Both the position numbers and the translations under genes were made by a program. DNA of 64,000 bases. Origin: Marispirochaeta sp963667435. Lineage in GTDB: Bacteria; Spirochaetota; Spirochaetia; JC444; Marispirochaetaceae. Below the pieces are notes generated by a model. The model was not told where the DNA came from, ran no database searches, and was given only the letters and a program-made list of their open reading frames with translations. The stretch is from assembly GCA_963667435.1 (NCBI GenBank), contig OY763414.1:372001-436000 (forward strand), read 5' to 3'. Shown piece after piece: positions 32,833 through 42,066 of the stretch (its first letter is position 1; each line of letters starts with the position of its first letter).

Positions 32833-33534
32833 CTGACCTGGGGACTTATTAAAACATCTCTCATAGATTATCCGGGCAAGGTAGCTGCAGTACTCTTCAC
32901 TAAGGGCTGCAACTACCGGTGTCCTTTCTGCCACAATCCTGAGCTTGTAGAAGGACCGGAGCCTGCCGGATTTCTCACGTCGGAAGAGGTATTGTCGTAT
33001 CTTTCCCGACGAAGAAATGTTCTCGGAGGAGTTTCCATCACCGGAGGCGAACCACTAATGCATATGGAAATCAGGGATATGATTAATTCAATTAAGGATC
33101 TTGGATTATCGGTAAAGATCGATACCAATGGTTCTTTTCCCGATCGCCTGTCGGATTGCGGAGCAGATTTTATTGCCATGGATATAAAAACAGCGTTCTC
33201 CCGCTACAGCTCTGTCCTGCCCGAGAATATTGACCGGGAGGAAGCGGTGGAAAAGGTCCGGGAGTCCATCTCTCTAATACTGAAATCCGGAAAACCTCAC
33301 CAGTTTCGTACAACCATGGTACCCGGAATTGTGGGAGTTGAAGATTTTCAAGAAATTATTCCCGCAATTCAGGGTGCACATACATACCTTCTCTCAGGCT
33401 TCAGACCTGGAAATACCCTGGATACCGCTTTCAGCGTTATTGATCCTTACGATGAATCGATTATTGATACGACTGCAGAACTGCTAAGGAATGCCGGGAT
33501 TGAAGTTAAAACCGTGTTAAACAGAACTGCATAG
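32833..33534 (+). CDS. nrdG: anaerobic ribonucleotide reductase activating protein (radical SAM)
   Basis: A 233-residue radical SAM enzyme that would make the glycyl radical on Gly38 of the preceding product. The cluster motif is CNYRCPFC (Cys26, Cys30, Cys33), preceded by TSLIDYPGKVAAVLFTKG, typical of NrdG/PFL-activase proteins, and followed by TGGEPL. No ATG, GTG or TTG occurs in frame between the upstream stop near 32746 and the first conserved residues. CTG at 32833, two bases after the stop of the preceding gene, gives the right N terminus (MTWGLIKTSL). ATG at 32992 would delete the FeS motif. Translational coupling is likely. Confidence 0.88.
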   Translation: MTWGLIKTSLIDYPGKVAAVLFTKGCNYRCPFCHNPELVEGPEPAGFLTSEEVLSYLSRRRNVLGGVSITGGEPLMHMEIRDMINSIKDLGLSVKIDTNGSFPDRLSDCGADFIAMDIKTAFSRYSSVLPENIDREEAVEKVRESISLILKSGKPHQFRTTMVPGIVGVEDFQEIIPAIQGAHTYLLSGFRPGNTLDTAFSVIDPYDESIIDTTAELLRNAGIEVKTVLNRTA

Positions 33535-33536
33535 AT

Positions 33537-33800
33537 TCAGATTCCCAGTTTGTCCCGTTTGTGAGTATAACCCTGATGCGTTGATTTGTGTTTTTTCCAC
33601 AACGGCAGATCGGCACTGACAACGAACTCTTCAAGCTTCTGTTTTTCTATATAGCGTAAATCTACGGCAATTTCTCCAAACCGCCTCCGATCTCCACATT
33701 GCTGCCGCAGCAATATGTTTTCCACCTGTTGAGGCCGTATTTCCTCAATACGCACCAGAAATTCTCCTATCTTTTCGCCATACTCAAGTGGATAGTCCAC
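33537..33800 (-). CDS. small GspE-N-like protein of unknown role
   Basis: An 87-residue soluble protein. Residues 8-60 (EKIGEFLVRIEEIRPQQVE, then RRRFGEIAVDLRYIEKQKLEEF) resemble the N-terminal domain of type II secretion/pilus ATPases (pattern IGExLvxxGxIxxxQLxxAL), which also occurs alone and can bind nucleotides. The tail is basic (HKSTHQGYTHKRDK). The start is GTG with AGGGG eight bases upstream. It converges with nrdG, two bases apart, and lies downstream of dgt on the same strand with 101 bases between. Function not known. Confidence 0.6.
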   Translation of the reverse strand: MDYPLEYGEKIGEFLVRIEEIRPQQVENILLRQQCGDRRRFGEIAVDLRYIEKQKLEEFVVSADLPLWKKHKSTHQGYTHKRDKLGI

Positions 33801-33901
33801 TTAGGTACCCCTTATTGAATTATCTGAGCTGTACGTATGGAGTAAAAGCTATAGAGGTATCCCGCCCGAGGGATATAACAAAAAATAATGCATAAATTTC
33901 G

Positions 33902-35047
33902 TCAAGTCAAATTTTCAGTAGACTTTGTAAACAGATGGTCAAACTGGGAATGGAAACGCCGCGGAACCATGATCTCCTGTACAGCAGAAAGGGCAAAATC
34001 ATCGGTCATACCTGCTATATAGTCAATAACTCTAACCTTTCCTGCAGATTCTTCCCTGCTGTAGAGCCCATCCATTTTGGCAAGATACTCACCGAAGCGA
34101 GCCGCCAGGGTATTTCCTTCGTCTGCATATGCGGATGTATTATCCCCGTTTGTCTCGTATAAATCGATCAGGTAATCAAAAAGCGTAAAGAGAATCCGGC
34201 GAAAATAGCGGTGATACTCAGACAGGAGCTTGTGTTTATAGATATTTCTGTAATTGAAGTTTCTGAATGATAGAAGAGCGTCATAGACCTCCCGGGAGAA
34301 ACCGATGCTTCCTGTCCGGAGGGAAGACCGGATCATATCGTTCACCAAGGTATCTATAATCTCTCCGTTTGAATCTCCGAGAACTCTGCTCACTTCCCCG
34401 GGGAGATCATCCCTGGAGAGCATTTTTAGATTAACGGCATCCTCAAAATCTCTTCCGATATAAGCGATTTTATCGGACATGCGCACTATGCATCCCTCCC
34501 ATGTGGAAGGGTATCTGTTGCGGTCATCTATTGCGGCAAGATCCTTCAGGGCAAAATCAGGGACAATAGCCTGTTCAAACTGTTCTCCGCAGTGATTAAC
34601 AATCCCGTCCCGTACAGCATATGTAAGATTCAGCCCCCTTCCTTTGTTGGCAAGCTTGTCTACCACACGCAGGGAGTACAGTTCATGGGAAAATGGCTCT
34701 CCCTGGAGCTCTTCAACAATTTTTTCTCCCACATGACCAAAGGGAGTATGTCCGAGATCATGTCCAAGGCCGACGGCCCATGCGAGATCCGCATCAAGAT
34801 TGAGAGACCGGCAGACTGTGGCAGAAATGCTGGCTACATGCAGGACATGTTCGATGCGGGTGCATATATGATCATTGTCTGGAGTAAAAAAGACCTGTGT
34901 TTTATGCTTTAGACGTCTGAAAGGGTTTGAGTGGATAATTGCTGTGGTATCCCTGAAAAAAGCACCGCGGATATCGTTCTCTCTCGGGCGGACTCTTCCG
35001 GTAAGCTCCTCTCTTGAGAGAGCACTTGAAAAAAAAAGACTGCTCAT
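33902..35047 (-). CDS. dgt: dGTPase-like HD-domain triphosphohydrolase
   Basis: A 381-residue dNTP triphosphohydrolase (Dgt/SAMHD1-like) that cleaves dNTPs to nucleosides and tripolyphosphate. The metal site is RxxH at Arg64-His67 and the HD pair His96-Asp97 in GLGHDLGHTPFGH. The N-terminal FRRLKHKTQVFF is also conserved. Its place two genes from the anaerobic reductase suggests a role in dNTP balance. No clear Shine-Dalgarno precedes the ATG. The promoter region (35048-35168) is shared with the divergent signalling gene. Confidence 0.93.
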   Translation of the reverse strand: MSSLFFSSALSREELTGRVRPRENDIRGAFFRDTTAIIHSNPFRRLKHKTQVFFTPDNDHICTRIEHVLHVASISATVCRSLNLDADLAWAVGLGHDLGHTPFGHVGEKIVEELQGEPFSHELYSLRVVDKLANKGRGLNLTYAVRDGIVNHCGEQFEQAIVPDFALKDLAAIDDRNRYPSTWEGCIVRMSDKIAYIGRDFEDAVNLKMLSRDDLPGEVSRVLGDSNGEIIDTLVNDMIRSSLRTGSIGFSREVYDALLSFRNFNYRNIYKHKLLSEYHRYFRRILFTLFDYLIDLYETNGDNTSAYADEGNTLAARFGEYLAKMDGLYSREESAGKVRVIDYIAGMTDDFALSAVQEIMVPRRFHSQFDHLFTKSTENLT

Positions 35048-35168
35048 ACGTATATTAAGTCTGCCTTCAGCGTATACAGACTGTCAAGATCAACTTCAAT
35101 TTTATCTCAGAAAGTTGCAATCTGTTTAACTTACAGCTAAGATAAAACTATGCAGGAGCATCCGTAGT

Positions 35169-37268
35169 ATGGCCACAGAAAAAATCCTAATAGTCGAAGA
35201 TGAGCGTATCATAGCCCTCGATTTACAGCGTCGTCTGGAAAACTACGGTTACAGGATTATAGGCATAGAATCAACCGGCAATGGTGCAATAGAATCTGTT
35301 GAGGCTGAAGCTCCCGACATTATCCTGATGGATATCATGCTTAGCGGAGACATAGACGGCATAACCGCTGCCGAAATTGTAAAAGAGCGCTATGAAATCC
35401 CGGTTATCTTCCTTACCGCCTACTCCGACGAAACAACGCTGGAACGGGCCAAACAGGTTGAACCTATAGGATATATTCTTAAACCCTTCAAGGAGAAAGA
35501 ACTCCATACCAGTATTGATATCGCACTGTATAAATACAGAATAGACCGGAAACTTAAATGGCAGGAGCGGTGGTATTCAGCCATGTTCGACTCTATTGGC
35601 GACGGTATAATTGCCACGGATACAAGCGGGAAGGTCTGTTTTGTTAATCCTGAGTGCGAAAATCTACTTGGCAGAAACGAAGTTGAACTTGATCGCAGCG
35701 ATTTAAATGAAGTACTGGAGATTTACGATTCACACTCCGGTCGAATAAATTTCAATGATCTTTCCGGAATACCCGAAGATGAGCTGCCATTCCGGTTCCA
35801 GAACTGCATAATAAACAACGGCATGGGTCGAAAAATGCATGTTGAAGGTTCTTATTCCAGAATAACAAGCCCTACAGGCAAGGACGAAGGCAGCGTAACA
35901 GTCATACGGGATACATCAATTTTGAAGAACCTCAGTGAGCAGCTGAGTTACCAGTCCAGCCACGATATCCTTACCGGCCTTGCCAATAGAGATTCATTCA
36001 GTCTCCATCTGAGTACACTCATACAGAATATTTCCGACCAGCCCGTAACCCACGCACTGCTTTACCTTGACCTTGATCAGTTCAAGGTAGTGAATGACAC
36101 CCTCGGTCACCGTGCAGGTGATGAAATGCTGCTTCAGGCTACTTCAATTATACACAGCATGGTTAAATCCACCGATTTTTGTGCCCGCTTGGGTGGAGAT
36201 GAGTTCGGGATTATTCTGATCAATGTTACCAACAACCAGGCATATACCCTTGCAGAAAGACTTCTTCACCGTCTTCGTACTCATAAGATGATCTGGGACG
36301 ACAAAGTCTTTACCATCAATTCGTCCATAGGACTTGTACGGATAGATTCACAATCCCAGGATGTACAGACAGTTCTTGCGGCAGCGGACGATGCCTGTTT
36401 TACCGCCAAGGAGGAAGGCGGCGGTAAGATTAAAATGTACGATTCCACATCTAATATTTTTCAAAAACGCCGGACTGAAATGACTCTGATTTCAGAACTT
36501 CATGCCGCCATGGAAGAAGACCGTCTGGAATTGTATTATCAACCCATAATTCCGCTGAATACAGAAAAGCACAGAACCATTAAGAATGAAATTCTACTTC
36601 GCCTTACCAGCCAGGAAGGTAATATTATCATGCCGGGAACATTTATTCCGGCGGCGGAACGATACAATGTGATGCCCGCCATAGATAAAGCTGTTCTGAG
36701 GAAAGCTCTTAAATCAATCTGTTCCATTCTGGAGGAAATTCCGAAAGAGGATGTAATGTTCTGTATCAACCTAAGCGCAGCAACCCTCGCCAACGAACAC
36801 CACCTGTTGGAAGCCGCTGATCTTATAACAGGATCAGGAATTTCGCCTCAATTCCTCTGTTTTGAAGTTACAGAGACTGCAACCATCTCAAATATGCAGC
36901 TTACCAATGAGTTTATTAAGGAGATGAGAAATAAGGGATATTATTTTTCCCTCGACGATTTCGGATCCGGATTCAGTTCATTCAACTATCTGAAAACGCT
37001 GCCGGTGGATTACCTCAAAATTGACGGCACCTTCGTAAGAGATATGGATTCGAATCCTGTAGACCGCTCCATGGTGGAAGCCATAAACAGCCTGGGCCAC
37101 ATTATCGGAACAGCCACGATTGCAGAGTATGTTCGTTCCAAAGAAATCCTTCTGCTCCTGCGTGATATCGGAGTGGATTATGCTCAGGGTTACGAAATTG
37201 CCGCCCCGTCACCTCTCAGCCAGTTTTCTCCGGGCAGCCCCTATTTGATTGAACCCGTAGAGCCTTGA
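35169..37268 (+). CDS. response regulator with PAS, GGDEF and EAL domains
   Basis: A 699-residue cyclic di-GMP enzyme. The REC domain (1-120) has phosphoacceptor Asp55 in LMDIML and Lys in ILKPF. A PAS-like domain follows (about 135-260). The GGDEF domain has an intact GGDEF (342-346). The EAL domain begins with the variant EILLR (474-478), keeps DDFGSGFSSF, LKIDG and QGY, and has IAEYV where IAEGVE is usual. Synthase and phosphodiesterase parts both look potentially active. No partner kinase is adjacent. GGAG lies about ten bases before ATG. Confidence 0.93.
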   Translation: MATEKILIVEDERIIALDLQRRLENYGYRIIGIESTGNGAIESVEAEAPDIILMDIMLSGDIDGITAAEIVKERYEIPVIFLTAYSDETTLERAKQVEPIGYILKPFKEKELHTSIDIALYKYRIDRKLKWQERWYSAMFDSIGDGIIATDTSGKVCFVNPECENLLGRNEVELDRSDLNEVLEIYDSHSGRINFNDLSGIPEDELPFRFQNCIINNGMGRKMHVEGSYSRITSPTGKDEGSVTVIRDTSILKNLSEQLSYQSSHDILTGLANRDSFSLHLSTLIQNISDQPVTHALLYLDLDQFKVVNDTLGHRAGDEMLLQATSIIHSMVKSTDFCARLGGDEFGIILINVTNNQAYTLAERLLHRLRTHKMIWDDKVFTINSSIGLVRIDSQSQDVQTVLAAADDACFTAKEEGGGKIKMYDSTSNIFQKRRTEMTLISELHAAMEEDRLELYYQPIIPLNTEKHRTIKNEILLRLTSQEGNIIMPGTFIPAAERYNVMPAIDKAVLRKALKSICSILEEIPKEDVMFCINLSAATLANEHHLLEAADLITGSGISPQFLCFEVTETATISNMQLTNEFIKEMRNKGYYFSLDDFGSGFSSFNYLKTLPVDYLKIDGTFVRDMDSNPVDRSMVEAINSLGHIIGTATIAEYVRSKEILLLLRDIGVDYAQGYEIAAPSPLSQFSPGSPYLIEPVEP

Positions 37269-37302
37269 CCAGTTAGAGCGAGATGGTTACTGTTCCTACA
37301 CA

Positions 37303-37872
37303 ATGGAGTACCTACCGTCACGGCCTGTAATACTTTCAGGTGTAAAACATTCAGGAAAATCTACTGTTGGGCACATGCTTTCGGAACGGCTGAGCCTTCC
37401 CTTCTATGATCTGGACGACCGTGTGGTGGAACTTTGCAGAGAAGACAGAGGCGGTGATGTTATCACCTGGGAACCCAGGGAAATTTACCGCAGGCTGGGA
37501 AAATCCGGTTTTCAGAATCTTGAATACCGCAGCCTGAAACAGTTGGATCAGGAGCAGGAAAAACCCTATGTTCTTGCCTTGGGGGGCGGTACACCGGAAC
37601 ATGATCCTTCCAGAAATCAGTTAAAGTCTATGGGTATTTTAATTTACCTCCATGAAATTCCTGATATCCTTTTTGAACGAATAGCGGCACGAGGCCTCCC
37701 TCCTTTCCTGGACACAGACAATCCAAGAGAGTCATTCAATAAACTCTTTACCCGGCGAGACAGCCTCTATCGCAAGGGCGCCGACATAATCCTTGAACTT
37801 AACGGAGCATCTGCAGAAGACGCATCCGCAACCTTGATAAAAATGCTTCAGGAGTATGAACATGCCAGGTAA
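37303..37872 (+). CDS. aroK: shikimate kinase
   Basis: A 189-residue P-loop kinase that makes shikimate 3-phosphate. Walker A is GVKHSGKST (13-21), followed by YDLDDRVVE, a match to the shikimate-binding DxD region, and ALGGGTP for the glycine-rich substrate loop. The insertion EDRGGDVITW is slightly longer than in E. coli AroK. The 3' end overlaps the start of aroC, so the two steps of the chorismate pathway are coexpressed. Confidence 0.9.
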   Translation: MEYLPSRPVILSGVKHSGKSTVGHMLSERLSLPFYDLDDRVVELCREDRGGDVITWEPREIYRRLGKSGFQNLEYRSLKQLDQEQEKPYVLALGGGTPEHDPSRNQLKSMGILIYLHEIPDILFERIAARGLPPFLDTDNPRESFNKLFTRRDSLYRKGADIILELNGASAEDASATLIKMLQEYEHAR

Positions 37873-38917
37873 CAGTTTTGGCAATTTATTTCGTATAACC
37901 ACATTTGGAGAATCCCATGGTCCCGGAGTTGGTGTAATAATCGATGGTGTTACTCCCGGTCTGGAGTTATCCGAGGAGGACATTCAGAAAGAGATGAATC
38001 GCAGAAAACCCGGCCAATCGGAGATAACTACCCCCCGGCAGGAGAGCGACAGAGTCCATATAATGTCCGGCGTTTTTGAAGGTAAAACCACCGGCACTTC
38101 CGTTGGAGTTATCCTGTACAACCAGGATCAGCGTCCCGGTGCATACGACGATATAAAAGATATGTTTCGACCTGGACATGCAGATATCACCTACCTGAAA
38201 AAATACGGGATTCGTGATCACCGGGGAAGCGGACGAGCTTCTGGAAGAGAAACAGCAGGCAGAGTTGCCGGAGGGGCTGTCGCCAGGAAGCTTCTCGCCC
38301 GCCGGGGGGTAAGTATAACAGCATACACTCTTCGGGCAGGCGGGGTTCAGTGCAGTACCTACGATCCGTCTGTGATAGAACAGAACCCCATGCGGGCCTG
38401 CGATCTGATTGCGGCAGAAAAAATGGCGCAAAAGGTGCGGGAGCTTTCAGAAAAAGGAGACAGTACCGGCGGAATAATTGAATGCCGTATAAACGGACTT
38501 CCCGCCGGCCTGGGCGAACCTGTTTTCGACAAACTCGATGCGGAACTTGCCAAAGCAATTCTCAGTCTTGGTGCGGTAAAAGGAATTGAGTTCGGTTCCG
38601 GCTTCGGTTGTGCGGATATGTCCGGCAGTGAACATAACGACTGGATGGACAAAAACGGCTTCCAGAGCAACAACGCCGGAGGCATCCTCGGAGGAATCTC
38701 CACGGGGCAGGAGATTATATTTCGTGCCGCGGTAAAGCCGACCTCAAGTATAACAGCCATGCAGAAGACCCTGGACAAAGCGGGAAACGAGCGGGATATT
38801 ATAACCGAGGGGCGTCACGATCCCTGTATCTGTCCCCGTATAATACCTGTTATGGAAGCAATGGCAGCAATAGTTCTTGAAGATCACTTCAAGCGGCAGG
38901 AAGCCCTTCACTGCTGA
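37862..38917 (+). CDS. aroC: chorismate synthase
   Basis: Catalyses loss of phosphate from EPSP to give chorismate; needs reduced FMN. The 351-residue chain opens with NSFGNLFRITTFGESHGPG, the first family signature (NSFGNLFRITTFGESHG), and has GRASGRETAGRVAGGA later. I choose the ATG at 37862 because GGAG lies seven bases ahead; the ATG two codons earlier is too close. It overlaps aroK by 11 bases. The other shikimate genes seen in the window are the fused aroDE at 47129-48595. Confidence 0.96.
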   Translation: MPGNSFGNLFRITTFGESHGPGVGVIIDGVTPGLELSEEDIQKEMNRRKPGQSEITTPRQESDRVHIMSGVFEGKTTGTSVGVILYNQDQRPGAYDDIKDMFRPGHADITYLKKYGIRDHRGSGRASGRETAGRVAGGAVARKLLARRGVSITAYTLRAGGVQCSTYDPSVIEQNPMRACDLIAAEKMAQKVRELSEKGDSTGGIIECRINGLPAGLGEPVFDKLDAELAKAILSLGAVKGIEFGSGFGCADMSGSEHNDWMDKNGFQSNNAGGILGGISTGQEIIFRAAVKPTSSITAMQKTLDKAGNERDIITEGRHDPCICPRIIPVMEAMAAIVLEDHFKRQEALHC

Positions 38918-38966
38918 GGATAAAGCTGATACCTTAACAACCCATAAAACAGAACAGGAGATTTTC

Positions 38967-39479
38967 ATGCGTTATTCAATCCGAGTAAAGGGCAACCGGA
39001 GAATGATGGTTGCCTATTTTATTATTGGAATTCTTTTGATTTTCACCATTGTACCGCTGATGTTTATACCCGGCACTGCAGGGGTTCTTGTGGCCATGCT
39101 TTTTGCATTCTTAAGTTACCAGATGATCAGAATGCTGGTGCTGCATGTGAAAAGCTACATTCTTACCCACGATGAGGGTATAACCCTGCGATTCCCGAAC
39201 CGCAAAATTGAACGTCTTACCTGGAACGACGTTACCCATACCGGAGCTATTAAGACTCCCCACGGGAGCCTGCTCCGTTTCCTGTACGCCGAGGACAAAG
39301 ACCGTCTGGCAACCATTCCCGATGAGTATTACAATCTGGATGAACTGGACAAGGAAATGAAAGAGCATTCCGCCTGGTTCGATCTGGAGCAGAAAGAAGG
39401 TGAGACAATACAGAGTCTTATTAAACCTCTGACAAAACATGCAGATACGGAAATTGAAGAAGAAGATAAAGAGAAATAG
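38967..39479 (+). CDS. two-helix membrane protein of unknown function
   Basis: A 170-residue protein with two adjacent membrane segments (about 17-62, AYFIIGILLIFTIVPLMF and VLVAMLFAFLSYQMI) followed by a soluble domain. The soluble part (VKSYILTHDEGITLRFPNRKIERLTWNDVTHTG) looks like a bacterial PH-like fold. The C terminus is acidic. AGGAG lies six bases before the chosen ATG; the longer frame upstream is unsupported. It follows aroC by 49 bases. I do not recognise a function. Confidence 0.72.
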   Translation: MRYSIRVKGNRRMMVAYFIIGILLIFTIVPLMFIPGTAGVLVAMLFAFLSYQMIRMLVLHVKSYILTHDEGITLRFPNRKIERLTWNDVTHTGAIKTPHGSLLRFLYAEDKDRLATIPDEYYNLDELDKEMKEHSAWFDLEQKEGETIQSLIKPLTKHADTEIEEEDKEK

Positions 39480-39580
39480 AATACATGTGTAACCTCTTTG
39501 CACAGGCGCAGATTTTTCCTGATTATTTCTCTCTTTTGCAGTATACTTTAGCTGTTAGCTCATAATATGGAGGCTTTTTT

Positions 39581-40591
39581 ATGAAGAAGATTATGCTAAT
39601 TGCGGCGGCAGCACTGATGCTGTTCAGTTTTTCCGCGGCAGCCCAGGACCTTAATGATTTCATGAACACCTTTGAAACCTTTGCAGAAGATGCTGCTCCC
39701 TCAATTCCGATGCTTGCGGATATCGGCCTGCGCTGGTCAGATTCATATATCGGCGGTTTCCCGCATTTCGGTGTAGGTGTTTCAGCCGGTTTTGTGGTTG
39801 TTCCTGTTGATGATATCGAAACACTCTATAACCAGCTGGGTATCACCGATATCCCCCAGGAGATTATTGATCTGGGAGGTTTGCCTATAATGGCTGACGC
39901 GGTTGAAGCCCGCATCGGCGGATTTATTCTTCCCTTTGATATCGGAATAAAAGCAGGTTACATTCCCGATGCCGCAAAAGAGGCCATGACCGACGGTGCA
40001 GCTGTTGACTATAAAATGTTCGGCTTGAATTTCCGTTATCGTATGGTTAAAGAAGGCTTCCTGATGCCGGAAGTCTCAGTAGGTGCTGGATATACTCGAC
40101 TAGACGGTATGGTTTCGACAAGTGTTGGAACTACTGAGTATATAACTGACCCTGACACAGGCTCCCCTCTAGATAAAATTAGGGTTGATGCCCCAGACGT
40201 TATGTTCGGCTGGAGAAGTAATGTATTTGATGCAAATATCCAGGTAAGTAAGAACATCCTTTTTATTCTCAGGCCCTATGCTGGTTTAGGGGTTTCTTAC
40301 GGTTTATCAGAAGCTGGTGGAGGATACAGTGCAGATATTTATACTGTTGAAGCTGATAATACTACTGCAGGCAGCGATACTCTTGAAGATTGGAAAACAA
40401 AATATCCCGGCTATTTCGAAGACCTCAGCAGTACAGGGATGACCACCTACTCCGAAGCTAACGGTTTTGCATTCCGTGCCTATGCAGGAACCTCGGTTGA
40501 GCTCCTCTTTGCGAAACTCGACCTTTCCGCCACCCTTAACCCTGTTTCTCAGGCTATTGGTGCGCAGCTTAACTTGAGAGCACAGTTCTAA
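39581..40591 (+). CDS. outer membrane beta-barrel protein
   Basis: A 336-residue exported protein. The signal peptide ends at SFSAAAQ (cleavage likely before Gln or Asp). The mature part alternates amphipathic strands such as GGFPHFGVGVSAGFVVV, IGGFILPFDIGIKAGYI and FGLNFRYRMV, and ends in LNLRAQF with the terminal aromatic residue of outer membrane barrels. A putative long extracellular loop (about codons 185-275) uses visibly different codons (ACT, CTA, AGG). TGGAGG precedes the ATG. A strong terminator follows. The ligand or function is unknown. Confidence 0.85.
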   Translation: MKKIMLIAAAALMLFSFSAAAQDLNDFMNTFETFAEDAAPSIPMLADIGLRWSDSYIGGFPHFGVGVSAGFVVVPVDDIETLYNQLGITDIPQEIIDLGGLPIMADAVEARIGGFILPFDIGIKAGYIPDAAKEAMTDGAAVDYKMFGLNFRYRMVKEGFLMPEVSVGAGYTRLDGMVSTSVGTTEYITDPDTGSPLDKIRVDAPDVMFGWRSNVFDANIQVSKNILFILRPYAGLGVSYGLSEAGGGYSADIYTVEADNTTAGSDTLEDWKTKYPGYFEDLSSTGMTTYSEANGFAFRAYAGTSVELLFAKLDLSATLNPVSQAIGAQLNLRAQF

Positions 40592-40618
40592 GTTAACCCT
40601 TCACTTTTAAACAGCAAC

Positions 40619-40644
40619 GCCCCGCGAAAGCGGGGCATTTTTTT
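40619..40644 (+). terminator. intrinsic terminator after the beta-barrel gene
   Basis: GCCCCGC (40619-40625), loop GAAA and GCGGGGC (40630-40636) are followed by A and seven T residues. The tetraloop is of the stable GNRA type. The T tract reaches the stop codon of the convergent glycosyltransferase gene. Confidence 0.93.
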
Positions 40645-42040
40645 ATACAGAATAGGCAAGCTTGCTTTTGGCAATTCGCTTCCGAGAGGCTCGGATTTCA
40701 TCGCCGTAATCGTAAATTATATTTCCGATCTTTTCTCTTAAAGTTTCATATCCGAAGGCTGCTGCACAGATCTCAAAATTCTGCTCCACTGCTTCTTCCC
40801 GTACACCTTTATCGGTAATTAGGGTATACATCTGTTCCACAGCGGAATCGGGAATAATCAGCATGCCCGTATCATCGTATTGGTCAAGGATTTCCACATT
40901 CTTGAGTTTTAAAATACCGATATCCGTTTTGTATACCAGGTATGTAGTGGTAACCACAGGAACCTTTGCAGCAATTGCCTCCAGCAACGCATTACCGAAG
41001 CCTTCCCATATGGGCAGATAGGTTACAATATCCGCGTTTGCAAGAACATCCCTGTTTGTATACAGCTTCCTTCCCTCCGGGTCAGTCCCGCGTTCGGATG
41101 CAACCCTTTCAGCTATTAAATGCACCGGTATGCCTAATTTTTCGCCCATGGCCTGTATCTGCTGTATATAGTTCTCGTCCGGCTCATCTCCCTGATAGAG
41201 AGAGATAATAAAGTGAGTTCGGTTTCTGTACTGAGGATATTTCTTCACAAATCGTCCCACCAGGGCAACAGAATCTTCTATACGTTTGCGCCGGACAATT
41301 CTGGTGGGCTGAATAATTAGAATATCGTCATCCTTAAAACCAAGATCATTCCTGAAGCTTGAATTATACTCATCTTTCCAGACAGGATTATCAAAATCCT
41401 CACAGTTAGGAACAAGCTTCGGATGAACCCGTTTTATGGAGCGCAAAACATGGGCGGCATAGGAAGAGAGGACAATATGCTCAATCCCGGGATCCGTGGG
41501 AGGCATAATCCTTCCAAGAAGGCCTTCTATGTGGCTGTTGGAAAAACGGCTCCGTTCCCACCAGAAATCGTGATGATGAAAAATTGTGGCTACCCTTTTT
41601 TCGCTGGCCAGTTCGTAGACCCCCATTCCTCCCAGGAGAGTCATGGGCATGGCATTTGTATTCTGGGCCACGATAACGTCTATATCATTATTCTGGACAT
41701 ATTCAAACATGCGGTTGGCAATATCTGCACCTTCAAACTGAAGCTTGTCCAGAATCATTTTTTTTCGCTTTGGAGTTATATGGGGAGGATGTTTCTGCAG
41801 GTGAGGAAAAACCTGGCTTTCGTACCATTTCTGCTCTTCACTGTCAAAACGTATTCCAGGCAGGGTAAACTGCTGATCCTCCGGTATTGACTGGAGGACA
41901 GTGCCGTATTTACCAGCAATAGTATGAACCTCATGCCCCATGCAGGAGAGAACATCAATCCACTTATCAACCTCCAGGGAAACACCGTCAACATCGCCCA
42001 GCTTTCCAGAAATAATCCCTACTTTAAATTTGTCTGCCAC
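40643..42040 (-). CDS. GT4-type glycosyltransferase
   Basis: A 465-residue GT-B fold enzyme. The N-terminal domain has GIISGKLGDVDGVSLEVDKW, a donor-side glycine-rich loop, and HHHDFWWERSRF. The C-terminal domain has RIVRRKRIEDSV and the E-x7-E element in WEGFGNALLEAIA, both typical of GT4. Start is GTG with AAGGACG upstream. It lies 26 bases after the PRPP-synthetase-like gene on the same strand; the pair may make one product. Donor and acceptor are unknown. No envelope polysaccharide locus surrounds it. Confidence 0.85.
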   Translation of the reverse strand: MADKFKVGIISGKLGDVDGVSLEVDKWIDVLSCMGHEVHTIAGKYGTVLQSIPEDQQFTLPGIRFDSEEQKWYESQVFPHLQKHPPHITPKRKKMILDKLQFEGADIANRMFEYVQNNDIDVIVAQNTNAMPMTLLGGMGVYELASEKRVATIFHHHDFWWERSRFSNSHIEGLLGRIMPPTDPGIEHIVLSSYAAHVLRSIKRVHPKLVPNCEDFDNPVWKDEYNSSFRNDLGFKDDDILIIQPTRIVRRKRIEDSVALVGRFVKKYPQYRNRTHFIISLYQGDEPDENYIQQIQAMGEKLGIPVHLIAERVASERGTDPEGRKLYTNRDVLANADIVTYLPIWEGFGNALLEAIAAKVPVVTTTYLVYKTDIGILKLKNVEILDQYDDTGMLIIPDSAVEQMYTLITDKGVREEAVEQNFEICAAAFGYETLREKIGNIIYDYGDEIRASRKRIAKSKLAYSV

Positions 42041-42066
42041 AGCGCCCGTCCTTTAAAGTGTTTTTA

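Noticed and set aside
33840..33870. Possible terminator after dgt (TATCCC/GGGATA)
   Set aside because: The stem is only six pairs and is not followed by a T run in the direction of dgt.
38877..38966. Thirty extra N-terminal codons for the membrane protein after aroC
   Set aside because: They overlap the end of aroC, are hydrophilic and lack a ribosome site, whereas AGGAG stands before the ATG at 38967.
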